Origin: JAUXFS01 sp963772635
Lineage (GTDB): Bacteria > Pseudomonadota > Alphaproteobacteria > Rhodospirillales > Defluviicoccaceae
Direction of reading: 5' to 3'
Length of the DNA stretch: 64,000 bases
Assembly: GCA_963772635.1 (NCBI GenBank)
Contig: CAVYYK010000032.1
Coordinates: 62,001 to 126,000 of the forward strand
Shown: positions 52,108 to 60,686 of the stretch, in pieces
How positions within the stretch are numbered: position 1 is the stretch's first letter
Layout: the number at the start of each line of letters is the position of its first letter
The notes under the pieces: model-generated
What the model was told of the DNA's origin: nothing
Database searches by the model: none
The model's input: the letters and a program-made list of their open reading frames with translations, nothing else
Translations under genes and position numbers: made by a program

Positions 52108-53672
52108 CCGCGGTCCCCGGCGAGGGCGTTGACCGCCGCCGCGGCGAAGGCACTGCCGCCCCGCCGTCCGCGCAGGGTGACGTAGGGAACGCCGGCGGGA
52201 TGTCCGATCAGCGCCTCCTTGGACTCGGCGGCGCCGACGAAGCCGACGGGAAAGCCGAGGATCAGCGCCGGCCGGCCGGCCCCCTCGTCGATCAGCTCGA
52301 GCAGCCGGAACAACGCCGTCGGCGCGTTGCCGATGGCGACGACGGCACCCTCCAGCCGCGGCCGCCACAGGTCCACCGCCGCCGCCGACCGGGTGGTGTG
52401 GCGCGTCCGCGCGGCTTCGGCGACATCCGGCTCGTTCAACGTGCAGACGACGGCGTTGGCGGCGGGAAGCCGGTCGCGAATGACACCGGCGGCGACCATC
52501 TCGGCATCGACGAGAACCGGCGCGCCGGCACCCAAGGCCCGCCACCCGGCGGCCGCGGCGCCGTCGGAAAAGGCGAGGTCGCTGAGAATCTCCGGCTCGC
52601 CGCAGGCATGGACCAGACGGACCGCCAGCGGCTCGATGTCGTCCGGCAACGCGTCCACGTCGACGACGGCGCGGATCGCGGCGAACGAGCGGCGATAGAT
52701 CTCCTGCGGATCGCGCACGTATTCGTAGCGGGACGCCGGAGCCGGCCTCGCCCGGCTCCGGTTGCCGGCGGTCTCGATGCCGAGGATCCACGCCTCCTCG
52801 GTCTCGACAACGGCACGCTGCCGATCGTCGAGATCCGGCGGCCCGGCGAACAACGGCGCCAGGTTCCCTTCGTTGTCCAAGACCGCCAGGTAGTGGGCGA
52901 CGGCGCGCACCTGAGCCGCGTCCTTGACCTCGCCGGCGGGCACCTCCAATGAGATCATCGACGGATAGACCTCGGCGAACAGCAGCCGCCAACCGTCGAG
53001 GCCGGGGCGTTCAAGGACCTTCAGCCCGGTCTCGAACGGCCAGATCCGCGCCGCCTCGGCGAGCCAGGGATGATGACGAAGGGCGTGAACGCACGGGATG
53101 CCGAGCAGGGTCTGGCCGCCGACGCTGCCCGGATAGTACAGCTTCCACACCGGCTGCGGCCCGGTGCTCCTGGCGTCTGCGAGCCGCCGCTCGGCCAGGG
53201 TATCGGTACCGTAATCGCCCGGCCGGTCCGTGGTCAAACGGGGTCCGGCCGCGGCTTCGGGGCAGCCCCAGAACGGGAAGGCGCCGCCGGAGATCTTGGC
53301 GTTGAGCGCGGCGGCGACTTCGAAGCGGTTGTTGGCGTTATCTTCGCCGTCGCGTATCCGGGCGACGATCTCCTTCCACACCCCCTGCCAGTCGGCAGCT
53401 TGCGGGCGAAGCCGGCGGGCGAAACCGGCGGGATATCCGAAGGCGAAATCGAAGCCGACCAGGGCCACCCTGTCCCGCGCGACGAGATCGCTCAGCAGAT
53501 CGGCCAGAAAACCCGCCGCCTCGCGCCGGGTCGGCGGATTGACCAAGCGAATTGGTGCCAGCTCCGTCCCCTGCCGCTCCAGAACGCAGATCCAGACGCT
53601 GTCGGCGCCGGTCTTGGGAACGTTGCTGGCGCTCCAGTCCACCATCACGTAAGCGTCGAACACCGGTGGCAT
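52104..53672 (-). CDS. cobH: Fusion of an uncharacterised N-terminal domain with precorrin-8X methylmutase
   Basis: 522 residues. The C-terminal about 210 residues are CobH/CbiC: YEYVRDPQEIYRRSFAAIR, LVHACGEPEILSDLAFSDGA with the catalytic His, VLVDAEMVAAGVI, NAPTALFRLLEL and GFPVGFVGAAESKEALI. The first about 300 residues begin DAYVMVDWSASNVPKTGADS and contain VALVGFDFAFGYPAGFARRL and FAEVYPSMISL; the VDWSA and GFDFAFGYP blocks resemble an RNase-H-like (DUF429-type) fold, an inference. Its role in cobalamin synthesis is unknown. CobH moves the methyl from C11 to C12. Lies between cbiX (23-base gap) and cobL (overlap). Confidence 0.85.
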   Translation of the reverse strand: MPPVFDAYVMVDWSASNVPKTGADSVWICVLERQGTELAPIRLVNPPTRREAAGFLADLLSDLVARDRVALVGFDFAFGYPAGFARRLRPQAADWQGVWKEIVARIRDGEDNANNRFEVAAALNAKISGGAFPFWGCPEAAAGPRLTTDRPGDYGTDTLAERRLADARSTGPQPVWKLYYPGSVGGQTLLGIPCVHALRHHPWLAEAARIWPFETGLKVLERPGLDGWRLLFAEVYPSMISLEVPAGEVKDAAQVRAVAHYLAVLDNEGNLAPLFAGPPDLDDRQRAVVETEEAWILGIETAGNRSRARPAPASRYEYVRDPQEIYRRSFAAIRAVVDVDALPDDIEPLAVRLVHACGEPEILSDLAFSDGAAAAGWRALGAGAPVLVDAEMVAAGVIRDRLPAANAVVCTLNEPDVAEAARTRHTTRSAAAVDLWRPRLEGAVVAIGNAPTALFRLLELIDEGAGRPALILGFPVGFVGAAESKEALIGHPAGVPYVTLRGRRGGSAFAAAAVNALAGDRG

Positions 53673-53695
53673 CGCGTCGTCACCCCGAATCCCGC

Positions 53696-54628
53696 CTAGT
53701 GATCGTGGCCGTGATGGTGGTGGTGACTATGATCGTGACCGTGGTCGCCATCGGTGCCGATACCCCGCACGTGGTGGTGGTGGCCTACCTGCGGCGCGCC
53801 GTGATCGCCCTCGTAGCCGATGATCTGCTCGCGGTATTTGCAGAGCTGGCAGTTCATCACGTTGGTGCCGTTCAATACTTCGCCGATCCGCTCGACGAAG
53901 GTGTCGATGACCAGCGGATGGTCGTTGAGGTAATCGGCCTTGAGGATTTCGACCTCGGGGTGAAGCGCCGCCGCCTCGTCGGCACGATCGTAGATGCGCT
54001 GGACCAGGATGCCGGTGAACAGGAAGTACGGAAAGACGATGATCCGCCGGTAGCCGAGCTTGACCGCATGGGCGAGCCCCTCGTCGGTCAGCGGATGGGC
54101 GACGCCGCTGTAGGCGACCTCGGTCCAGCCGAAGCCCATGCCCTCCCACAGCATCCGCGCGACCTTGGACACGTTGGAGTTGGCGTCGGAGTCGTTGGTG
54201 CCGCGGCCGACCACCATCAGCAGGGTGTCCTTGCGGTCGATCACGGTCGCGGCGGCCTTTTCGGCGGCCTCGATCCGTTCGGCCGCCGCCCGCAGCAGCC
54301 TGGCGTCGATCGCCAGTTCGCGGCCGAAGGCGACCTCGATGCCGGGATTGTCGGCGGCGAAGGCGTTGACCTCGGACGGCAGGTCGTTCTTGACGTGGCC
54401 GGCGGCGAACAGCATCCCCGGAAGACAGACGATCCTCCTGGCGCCACGCGCCTTCAGCGCCTCCAGCCCGTCGCGGATCACCGGCCGGGCGAATTCCAGA
54501 AAGCCGCTTTCGACGTCGTGATCCGGCAGGCGCCGGCGGAGATGCCCGGAAAGGGTGTTGAACTCCTCGACGGCTGCGACGGAGCGGCTGCCGTGGCCGC
54601 AGATCATCACGGCGATTTGGTTGGTCAT
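53696..54628 (-). CDS. cbiX: Sirohydrochlorin cobaltochelatase CbiX (long form with His-rich tail)
   Basis: 310 residues with two CbiX/CbiK-type halves: VMICGHGSRSVAAVEEFNTL with the first metal His, LPGMLFAAGHVKNDLP with the second, and a second copy LLMVVGRGTNDSDANSNVS with FPYFLFTGILVQRI. Near the C-terminus is MNCQLCKY, the MxCxxC motif that binds an iron-sulfur cluster in long CbiX, then a His-rich tail (HHHHVRG, HDHSHHHHHGHDH) likely to store metal. It inserts cobalt into sirohydrochlorin, committing to the early-cobalt route. Start 54628 is chosen over a longer frame. Confidence 0.9.
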   Translation of the reverse strand: MTNQIAVMICGHGSRSVAAVEEFNTLSGHLRRRLPDHDVESGFLEFARPVIRDGLEALKARGARRIVCLPGMLFAAGHVKNDLPSEVNAFAADNPGIEVAFGRELAIDARLLRAAAERIEAAEKAAATVIDRKDTLLMVVGRGTNDSDANSNVSKVARMLWEGMGFGWTEVAYSGVAHPLTDEGLAHAVKLGYRRIIVFPYFLFTGILVQRIYDRADEAAALHPEVEILKADYLNDHPLVIDTFVERIGEVLNGTNVMNCQLCKYREQIIGYEGDHGAPQVGHHHHVRGIGTDGDHGHDHSHHHHHGHDH

Positions 54629-54834
54629 GGCGCTTGGTCCTTGCCTTCGAGCGATTTCGAAACCCGCGGCCGTCACGCGGCTCGCCGGCGGGGTCCGGCT
54701 GGTCATCGCCTCCGGCCGGATGGGTGAATTGCCGGATCATAGGGGGTCGGGTCGGCTCTGTCATCCATGCTTGCCCGTCCTCGTCACCGCCAAACCGGTT
54801 GACGGAACCGGGACCCCCGCCGAAACTCCGCCCC

Positions 54835-55843
54835 ATGCTCAGCTTCGGCCTCGACGGACAGGGCGGGGTGCTCGACCCACTGGTCATCCTGCTGCTGGCG
54901 ATGGTCCTCGACGCCGCCGTCGGCGAGGTCGGCGGCCCGTTCCGGCGGCTGCCGCACCCGGTACGGATCATCGGCAACCTGATCGGCTTCCTCGACGCCA
55001 GGCTCAACCGGGAAACCCGGTCCCAAGCCGACCGCACGGCGCGTGGCGTCCTGGTCGTGGTCTTCGTCTGCGGGCTTGCGGCAGGTCGTCGGCTGGGCGG
55101 TGGCCTGGCTCACCCGCCATCATGATTTCGGCTGGATCGTCGAATTGGCGCTGACGTTCTCGCTACTTGCCCAACGCAGCCTCTACGACCACGTCCGCGC
55201 CGTCGCCAGGGCACTGAACAACGGCGGGATCGAGGCCGGCCGCGAGGCGGTCTCCCACATCGTCGGCCGCGACGTGCGCCAATTGGACGGCCACGGCGTC
55301 GCCCGCGCCGCCATCGAATCCTGCGCCGAGAATTTTTCGGACGGGGTGGTGGCGCCGGTGTTCTGGTATCTGTTGTTCGGCTTTCCGGGGCTGCTCGTCT
55401 ACAAGGCGGTCAACACCATGGACAGCATGATCGGCTACACCACGCCGCGCCATCGGGCGTTCGGGATGGCGGCGGCCAGGCTGGACGATGCGCTCAACTT
55501 CATTCCGGCACGCCTCGCCGGCTTGTTCCTGGTATCCGCCGCCATCTCGGTTCCCAGCGCCAATCCCGCCGGGGCGCTGAAAATCATGACGCGGGACGCC
55601 GGCAAGCACCGCTCGCCCAATGCCGGCTGGCCGGAGGGAGCGATGGCCGGCGCCTTGGGGCTCGCGCTCGCCGGTCCCAGGCGCTACGCTGAGACGGCGA
55701 TCGAGGGTTCCTGGATCGGCGATGGCCGGGCGCGGGCGACCGAGACGGACATCGACCGGGCGCTCCGCCTGTACGTGGTCGCCTGCGCGGTCAACGGGCT
55801 GATGGTCGCCGCCCTGGCGCTGATCCGGCTTGGACTGACGTGA
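54835..55843 (+). CDS. cobD: Adenosylcobinamide-phosphate synthase CobD/CbiB (apparent +1 frameshift near 55076)
   Basis: A polytopic membrane enzyme that attaches aminopropanol phosphate to adenosylcobyric acid. N-terminal LDPLVILLLAMVLDAAVGE and LPHPVRIIGNLIGFLD, then ESCAENFSDGVVAPVFWYLLFGFPG, YKAVNTMDSMIGYTTPRHRAFG and DAGKHRSPNAGWPEGAMAGAL are family signatures. Sense switches frame after VFVCG; reading CTTG at 55075-55078 as CTG gives VFVCGLRQVVGWAVAWL and one protein of about 335 residues. Divergent from cbiX, with about 206 bases between. Confidence 0.9.
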
Positions 55844-55860
55844 AACAAAGGGGAACGGGC

Positions 55861-56514
55861 ATGAGCGAATACACCCTGGTTATCGGAAGCAAGAACTACT
55901 CCTCGTGGTCGATGCGGGGCTGGCTGGTAATGAAGCAGACGGGGCTGCCGTTCGAAGAGATCGTCATCCCGCTCGACCAGGACGACACCCGGCACAAGAT
56001 CCAAGAGCATTCGCCGTCTGGCAAGGTGCCGGTGCTCAAGCACGACGGACGCGTCATCTGGGATTCGCTGGCGATCCTCGAATACCTGGCCGAAATGGCC
56101 CCTCGCGTCGGGCTGTGGCCCCAACTTGTGGAATCGCGCGCCCATGCCCGGTCGGTGTGCGCCGAGATGCATTCCGGGTTTCAGGCGCTGCGCACCCACA
56201 TGCCGATGAACATCCGTGCATCGTTGCCCGGCAAGGGGCGCCTCGCCGGCATCGAAGAGGAGGTCCGGCGGATCACCCATATCTGGCGGGAGAGCTTGCA
56301 GCGCTACGGCGGCGGCCCGTTCCTGTTTGGTCCCTGGACCGGCGCCGACGCCTTCTTCGCGCCGGTGGTCACCCGGTTCCACACGTACGGAGTCCACCTG
56401 GACGACATCTGCCGGACCTACGCCGACCACGTCATGACCTGGCCGGCGGTGGCCGAGTGGTGCGAGGCGGCCAAAGCCGAGCCGTGGAAAATGGCCCGGA
56501 TCGACAACCTCTGA
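55861..56514 (+). CDS. Glutathione S-transferase family protein
   Basis: 217 residues. N-terminal thioredoxin-like domain with SKNYSSWSMRGWLVMKQTG (a catalytic Ser/Tyr region like zeta/YfcF-type GSTs), SPSGKVPVLKHDG and DSLAILEYLAE (glutathione contact), then an all-helical C-terminal domain. The start ATG at 55861 has AAAGGGGAA upstream, 17 bases after cobD. Substrate not predictable. Confidence 0.85.
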   Translation: MSEYTLVIGSKNYSSWSMRGWLVMKQTGLPFEEIVIPLDQDDTRHKIQEHSPSGKVPVLKHDGRVIWDSLAILEYLAEMAPRVGLWPQLVESRAHARSVCAEMHSGFQALRTHMPMNIRASLPGKGRLAGIEEEVRRITHIWRESLQRYGGGPFLFGPWTGADAFFAPVVTRFHTYGVHLDDICRTYADHVMTWPAVAEWCEAAKAEPWKMARIDNL

Positions 56515-56518
56515 TCGC

Positions 56519-57550
56519 TCACTCGGCGGCGACCCGGTGGAACGCGTGGGTCCCGTCGGCGCCGGCGGTGCGGTGGACGAGGCCCTCTCCCGCCAGGAAG
56601 TGCAGATGCGCGAGCGACTCGCCGACGGCGAAGAACAGCTGATGGGTGTCCAACTTCCTGGTGAACAGCCGACGCAGCACGTCGACCCCGGTGCACGGTT
56701 CGTTACAAATTTCGAGGGTTTCGGCCAAGCGGCCGTCATGATGGTGGGCAAGCCCGTCGAGGCGCCCGTGCAGGCCGGTGAACGGCTGATCGTGGCTGGG
56801 GAGCACCAGGGTGTCCGCCGGCAGCGACCGGAACCGCGGGATGCTGTCGAGATAAAGCCTGAGCGGGTTGGCCTCGGGTTCCTGGGGCCACACGCTGATG
56901 TTGGGGCTGATCCGCGGCAGGATCTGATCGCCTGAAATCAGGATGCCGGCGGATTCGCAGTAGAGACAGGCATGTTCCGGCGAATGACCCATGCCGACGA
57001 TCACCCGCCATCCCCGGCCGCCGATTTCCAAGGTATCGCCGTCGCGGATCCGCCGGAACGCCGGCGGGATCGGCGAGACGCGGCGCCGGTAGGAGAACTT
57101 GCGCTCCTCGACCAGCCCCAGCATGCCTTCGTCGAAGCCGGCGGCCTTGTAGAAGCGCCGGAATTCGGCGAGAGACCCCTCGTCGGCCTCGACGGCGAGC
57201 ACGCGCCCGAACGCCCATTCGCTGAGCGGCGTCCACATCTCCACCGCGAACCGGTCGACCAGCCAGCCGGCGAGCCCCATGTGGTCGGGATGAAAATGGG
57301 TGACGACGAGCTGCTTGAGCGGCCGGCCGTCGAAATGGTCGGCGAAAATCCGCTCCCAGGCGACCTTGACCTCGTCGCGGGCGATGCCGGTATCGACGAT
57401 GGTCCAGCCGTCGCCGTCCTCGAGCAGCCAGAGATTGATATGGTTGAGCTGGAACGGCAACGGCATCCGCAGCCAGTGAACCCCCGGTGCGACCTCCCAC
57501 AGCTCGCCCGGTTCGGGCCATCCCTCCAACACATACCGAACGCTTTCCAT
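56519..57550 (-). CDS. Metallo-beta-lactamase-fold hydrolase
   Basis: A 343-residue protein with the binuclear-zinc motif VVTHFHPDHMGLAGWL, further ligands in VGMGHSPEHACLYC, ILISGDQILP and PSHDQPF, and a C-terminal helical domain typical of LACTB2/glyoxalase-II-like hydrolases with winged-helix end. ATG 57550 is preferred to the GTG one codon earlier. The stop is four bases from the convergent GST stop. Substrate unknown. Confidence 0.83.
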   Translation of the reverse strand: MESVRYVLEGWPEPGELWEVAPGVHWLRMPLPFQLNHINLWLLEDGDGWTIVDTGIARDEVKVAWERIFADHFDGRPLKQLVVTHFHPDHMGLAGWLVDRFAVEMWTPLSEWAFGRVLAVEADEGSLAEFRRFYKAAGFDEGMLGLVEERKFSYRRRVSPIPPAFRRIRDGDTLEIGGRGWRVIVGMGHSPEHACLYCESAGILISGDQILPRISPNISVWPQEPEANPLRLYLDSIPRFRSLPADTLVLPSHDQPFTGLHGRLDGLAHHHDGRLAETLEICNEPCTGVDVLRRLFTRKLDTHQLFFAVGESLAHLHFLAGEGLVHRTAGADGTHAFHRVAAE

Positions 57551-57987
57551 CACTCCGTTCTCCCTCGCTGCTCTCGAATGAAAACATAGGGGGTCGGTGG
57601 CCGCTGCCCCAATCCTTTCTGATCGTTGCGGCGGCGTTCTGTTGTACGATCACCCTGCTTCGCAACGGAGTCCTTGTACTGCGGACCGCACCGACACGCC
57701 AGTGGTGCGCAACCGTCATGGCACGACTCGAGCGGCGTGCGCGGCGCCGCTTGGCTGTGGCCGTAGGCGACATCGCTCGGAACAGCGTCGTGGATCAACC
57801 GTAGGCGATCCTGTCAATCGCTCTTCGCGATTGGACATACGGGTTCTGATCCTTGAGCATCCGGCAGGGCCTCATGGAACCATTGAGACACTCGCGTGTT
57901 TGAGTTGGTGGCTTCGGCGCGTGCCGCGGCCGCGTTCGGCAGGCTGTGTATCGAGCGGAGCTTCGAATCCAATGAAGGAGAAACAAA
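57551..57987. other. Intergenic region of 437 bases
   Basis: No gene recognised between the metallo-beta-lactamase start and the BON lipoprotein. Two imperfect EcfG-type promoter candidates are present for the plus strand: GGAAC-N16-CGTA at 57779-57803 and GGAAC-N16-TGTT at 57876-57900. Confidence 0.45.
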
Positions 57988-58302
57988 ATGTTTTATAGCC
58001 ATCGGCGGTTCTCCCCCGTCCTCGCCGTGCTCATCGTCTTCGTGTTGGCGTCCTGCGCCGGCGGCCCGAAAAAGGAAAGCACGGGCGAGTACATCGACAG
58101 TGCGGCCATTTCCACGAAGGTTCGAACAGCGATCGTCGGCGACGAGCAACTGAGCATCTTCAACATCGACGTAAAGACCTACAAGGACCGTGTCCAACTC
58201 AGCGGGTTCGTGAACACGCCCGAACAGAGACAGCGTGCCGGCGAGGTCGCCAGCAACGTCGAGGGCGTCAAAGCCGTGGAAAATAACATCGTCGTCAAAT
58301 AG
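57988..58302 (+). CDS. BON-domain lipoprotein
   Basis: 104 residues. Lipoprotein signal MFYSHRRFSPVLAVLIVFVLASC with Cys 23 as lipidation site, then a single BON domain (ISTKVRTAIVGDEQLSIFNI, VKTYKDRVQLSGFVNTPEQR, VKAVENNIVVK). BON domains bind phospholipid or envelope components, and such proteins are commonly part of the general stress response. GGAG lies eight bases before the start. Followed after 173 bases by HiPIP. Confidence 0.85.
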   Translation: MFYSHRRFSPVLAVLIVFVLASCAGGPKKESTGEYIDSAAISTKVRTAIVGDEQLSIFNIDVKTYKDRVQLSGFVNTPEQRQRAGEVASNVEGVKAVENNIVVK

Positions 58303-58396
58303 GGACGGAAGACGTGGCTCCGGTTCACAACCCGCTCGGATCGGAGCGGCCCTCGTCGCACGGCCGAGGGCGCCTACCCAGTCGTTGCTGCAAGAT

Positions 58397-58422
58397 GGAA
58401 CTCGGAGGCCGACAGAATCGTT
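58397..58422 (+). promoter_or_regulatory. EcfG-type general-stress promoter upstream of HiPIP
   Basis: GGAAC at 58397-58401 and CGTT at 58419-58422 with a 17-base spacer match the alphaproteobacterial EcfG consensus (GGAAC-N16/17-CGTT). Transcription would start near 58430, some 46 bases before the HiPIP start codon. Confidence 0.6.
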
Positions 58423-58475
58423 TCTGCTTTGCAAGGCATCGCAATGGACCCCTTCGGACCCCGGGAGATGAAACG

Positions 58476-58781
58476 ATGACACGACGGACAACACCCCACC
58501 GAACTTCAAAAACTGCGGCCTTTGCCGTCGACGATCCATCGCGCCGCACCCTGCTTGCGGCGGCGCTCGCCCTGCCCATGGCCGGGGCGATGGCGATGGT
58601 CGCTTTGCGCCGCGCCAATTCCGCCGAGAAAGTCTCAAAGGAGGAGGCGAACTATCGCGGCCAGCCCAACGGGGAACAGATGTGCGCCGGTTGTGGCCAC
58701 TACCGGGCGCCGGACGGATGCGAGAAGGTGGAGGGCAAAATCAGCCCGCAAGGATGGTGCAAATACTGGGAAAAGCATTAG
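58476..58781 (+). CDS. High-potential iron-sulfur protein (HiPIP)
   Basis: A 101-residue periplasmic electron carrier with one [4Fe-4S] cluster. Four Cys lie in MCAGCGHYRAPDGCE and GWCKYW with the spacing of HiPIPs, and the export signal has twin arginines (PSRRTLLAAALALPMAGAMA), fitting Tat export of a folded cluster protein. ATG 58476 is preceded by a purine-rich stretch (GGGAGATGAAACG). It probably shuttles electrons between quinol-oxidising complexes and oxidases or other acceptors. Confidence 0.85.
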   Translation: MTRRTTPHRTSKTAAFAVDDPSRRTLLAAALALPMAGAMAMVALRRANSAEKVSKEEANYRGQPNGEQMCAGCGHYRAPDGCEKVEGKISPQGWCKYWEKH

Positions 58782-58808
58782 CCGAAATCGCTCGCGGGAG
58801 AGCCTGAG

Positions 58809-59612
58809 CTAACAATCCGGCGGCGGCAGGACCTCCAGCTCCTTGAGCCTGACTTTCAGGGAGAATTCGTCGAAATGCTGGGTGATGGAATCGGCGACGC
58901 CGTCGGCCCGATACTCCGCGCCGATCTCGAACTCCGGCAGCGCCGTGGCACTGTAATAGGGGAAAAACGCCATCCGCGTCCACCATGCGGCAGCCGGCTT
59001 CAGCCCGGTTGCCGCCGTCAATGCGTCGGCGGCGGCTTGCGGGAGCGGACCAAACACCGCATTCACCAGGAAGGGATTGTCGAGGCTGGCGCCGTCGAAC
59101 ACAACCCGGCTAAAGCTTTTGCCGCCGGCCGCGGCGACGTCGATGAACTTGCGCATGTGTTCAGTGGGAAACAAGGTCCCTTCCGGCAGATTTATGACCT
59201 TCTCCGCCGGTCGCACGAACCGGGCGGTACCGGCGGCGCCCTTCCCGGACAAGTCCGCTTCGCCTTCCAGCTTCTCGATGATACGGCCGTTCTGGTCGTG
59301 GCGTGCATGAAACCGAAACCCCAGTCCGTCATTGGCTTCCCAACTGGCGTAGTTCCAAACGCTTTCCGCGTCGGTGCCGTTCTCGTAGGTCAATCGAAGA
59401 TAGGTATAGTTCTCGGTGGTCCAGCCATCGCAAGCTTGGGTGAGCCGATAGAACATCGCTCCTTCGGCGCCCACCACCTCCGATCCCCTCGTGGCGCTGA
59501 TCAGCGACATTCTGTAAACGGCCCGATGGGGTAGCAACTCGACGGCACCGAGGCCCGGTGGAGCCACGGTGACGAGACACAGAATGAGAAGGAGACAGGA
59601 ACGGTTTGCCAT
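58809..59612 (-). CDS. EipB (DUF1849) family envelope integrity protein
   Basis: A 267-residue exported protein with a signal peptide (CLLLILCLVTVAPPGLGA) followed by ELLPHRAVYRMSL, QACDGWTTENYTYLRLTYENG and the acidic-neutral beta-spiral typical of DUF1849, including a Cys in CDGW and one at the C-terminal PPPDC, which form a disulfide in Brucella EipB. It acts in the periplasm to keep the envelope intact. Start 59612 gives the signal peptide; another ATG at 59627 is possible. Confidence 0.75.
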   Translation of the reverse strand: MANRSCLLLILCLVTVAPPGLGAVELLPHRAVYRMSLISATRGSEVVGAEGAMFYRLTQACDGWTTENYTYLRLTYENGTDAESVWNYASWEANDGLGFRFHARHDQNGRIIEKLEGEADLSGKGAAGTARFVRPAEKVINLPEGTLFPTEHMRKFIDVAAAGGKSFSRVVFDGASLDNPFLVNAVFGPLPQAAADALTAATGLKPAAAWWTRMAFFPYYSATALPEFEIGAEYRADGVADSITQHFDEFSLKVRLKELEVLPPPDC

Positions 59613-59809
59613 CGGGTCGAGTACCAACTTCTGGTGGTGGTGTTCACGCGAAAAACAAACTTACGCCTATGGCCCCGGTTCTGTCCACTACCCCCCGGGT
59701 CTCCGACGGACAGGACGAATATGCACGGCATCGGTGACCCACCCGGCATTTTCTGCCCGGTCACGGGTATTTAGGCAGGTCTCGACATCCGGTTTTCTCC
59801 GGGTTGGGG

Positions 59810-59825
59810 TTGGCACGGCGTTTGC
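59810..59825 (+). promoter_or_regulatory. Sigma-54 (RpoN) promoter upstream of the diguanylate cyclase gene
   Basis: TTGGCACGGCGTTTGC carries GG (59812-59813) and GC (59824-59825) separated by exactly 10 bases and continues TT, matching TGGCACG-N4-TTGCW. Transcription would start about 12 bases past the GC, near 59837, about 40 bases before the TTG start codon at 59876. Confidence 0.7.
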
Positions 59826-59875
59826 TTGATTGCCGCTGGTGAACGGTTCTCACGTAGGCAATAGGGGAAAACCCG

Positions 59876-60607
59876 TTGATCGTTACGAATGCTTTGTTCC
59901 AGCCGCGCGACGCGGCGAAAGCCGGAGATGACGAACTGGTCTCGAGCGTGACACAGTTGGTCGAATGCATGCATCGACAGGCCTCGCCCGGTACGGGCGG
60001 GATCCGGAACCATCGAGACGCCGTCGACCGGGCGCTCATGGCCGCCACTGATGCGGAACGCCGAATCGTCGAGCTTCGCGAACGAATTGACCAGTTGGAG
60101 AAGCTGGCGATGACCGACGAGCTGACGGGCCTGTTGAACCGTCGCGGTTTCGAGCGGGAGCTGCAACGCACGCTTGCACTGGCGTCCCGCTACGAAGAAC
60201 CGGGTCTGCTGGTCTATGTCGACCTTGACGGCTTCAAGCTGGTCAACGACACCTACGGCCACGCCGCCGGCGACGCCGTGCTGAAGCGCGTCTCCCGGCT
60301 GCTGACCGACAACCTCCGATGCACCGACTTCGTCGGCCGTCTCGGCGGTGACGAGTTCGCGGTGCTGCTCCCCCGCACGTCCCGGAAGCGCGGTGCCGAC
60401 CGCATTCAGAGCCTCCGTCGAATGCTCAATCCGGTGGTCGTGTTGTGGAAAGGAGCGACGATCGCGGTGCACGCCAGTTTGGGTGTTCAGACCTACGGCG
60501 GAAACAACGATGCCGACGGCGCCCAGCTGCTGTCCCGAGCCGACGCGTCGATGTACCAGACGAAGTACGTTCGCGCCCGAGACAACAGGCAACGAATGAG
60601 CGCATGA
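59876..60607 (+). CDS. Diguanylate cyclase (GGDEF domain protein)
   Basis: 243 residues with an N-terminal helical/coiled-coil segment (RRIVELRERIDQLEKLAMTDELTG) and a GGDEF domain with intact active site RLGGDEFAVLLP. The autoinhibitory I-site RxxD (RCTD) lies five residues before GGDEF, so product feedback is expected. It makes c-di-GMP from GTP in the cytosol. The start is a TTG following AGGGG; the frame gives no better start. Driven by an apparent sigma-54 promoter. Confidence 0.88.
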   Translation: MIVTNALFQPRDAAKAGDDELVSSVTQLVECMHRQASPGTGGIRNHRDAVDRALMAATDAERRIVELRERIDQLEKLAMTDELTGLLNRRGFERELQRTLALASRYEEPGLLVYVDLDGFKLVNDTYGHAAGDAVLKRVSRLLTDNLRCTDFVGRLGGDEFAVLLPRTSRKRGADRIQSLRRMLNPVVVLWKGATIAVHASLGVQTYGGNNDADGAQLLSRADASMYQTKYVRARDNRQRMSA

Positions 60608-60655
60608 CCGCATCTCCCGCCTTAGTGCTCTAGATCCGGCGTGGGCGGACGAAAT

Positions 60656-60677
60656 CCAGGAGATACACAGGAGATAC
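60656..60677 (+). repeat. Tandem duplication of CAGGAGATACA before the hypothetical gene
   Basis: CAGGAGATACA occurs twice without gap (60656-60666, 60667-60677). Each copy carries a Shine-Dalgarno-like AGGAG, and a further TTGGAG lies seven bases before the ATG at 60687. Confidence 0.6.
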
Positions 60678-60686
60678 ATTGGAGCG

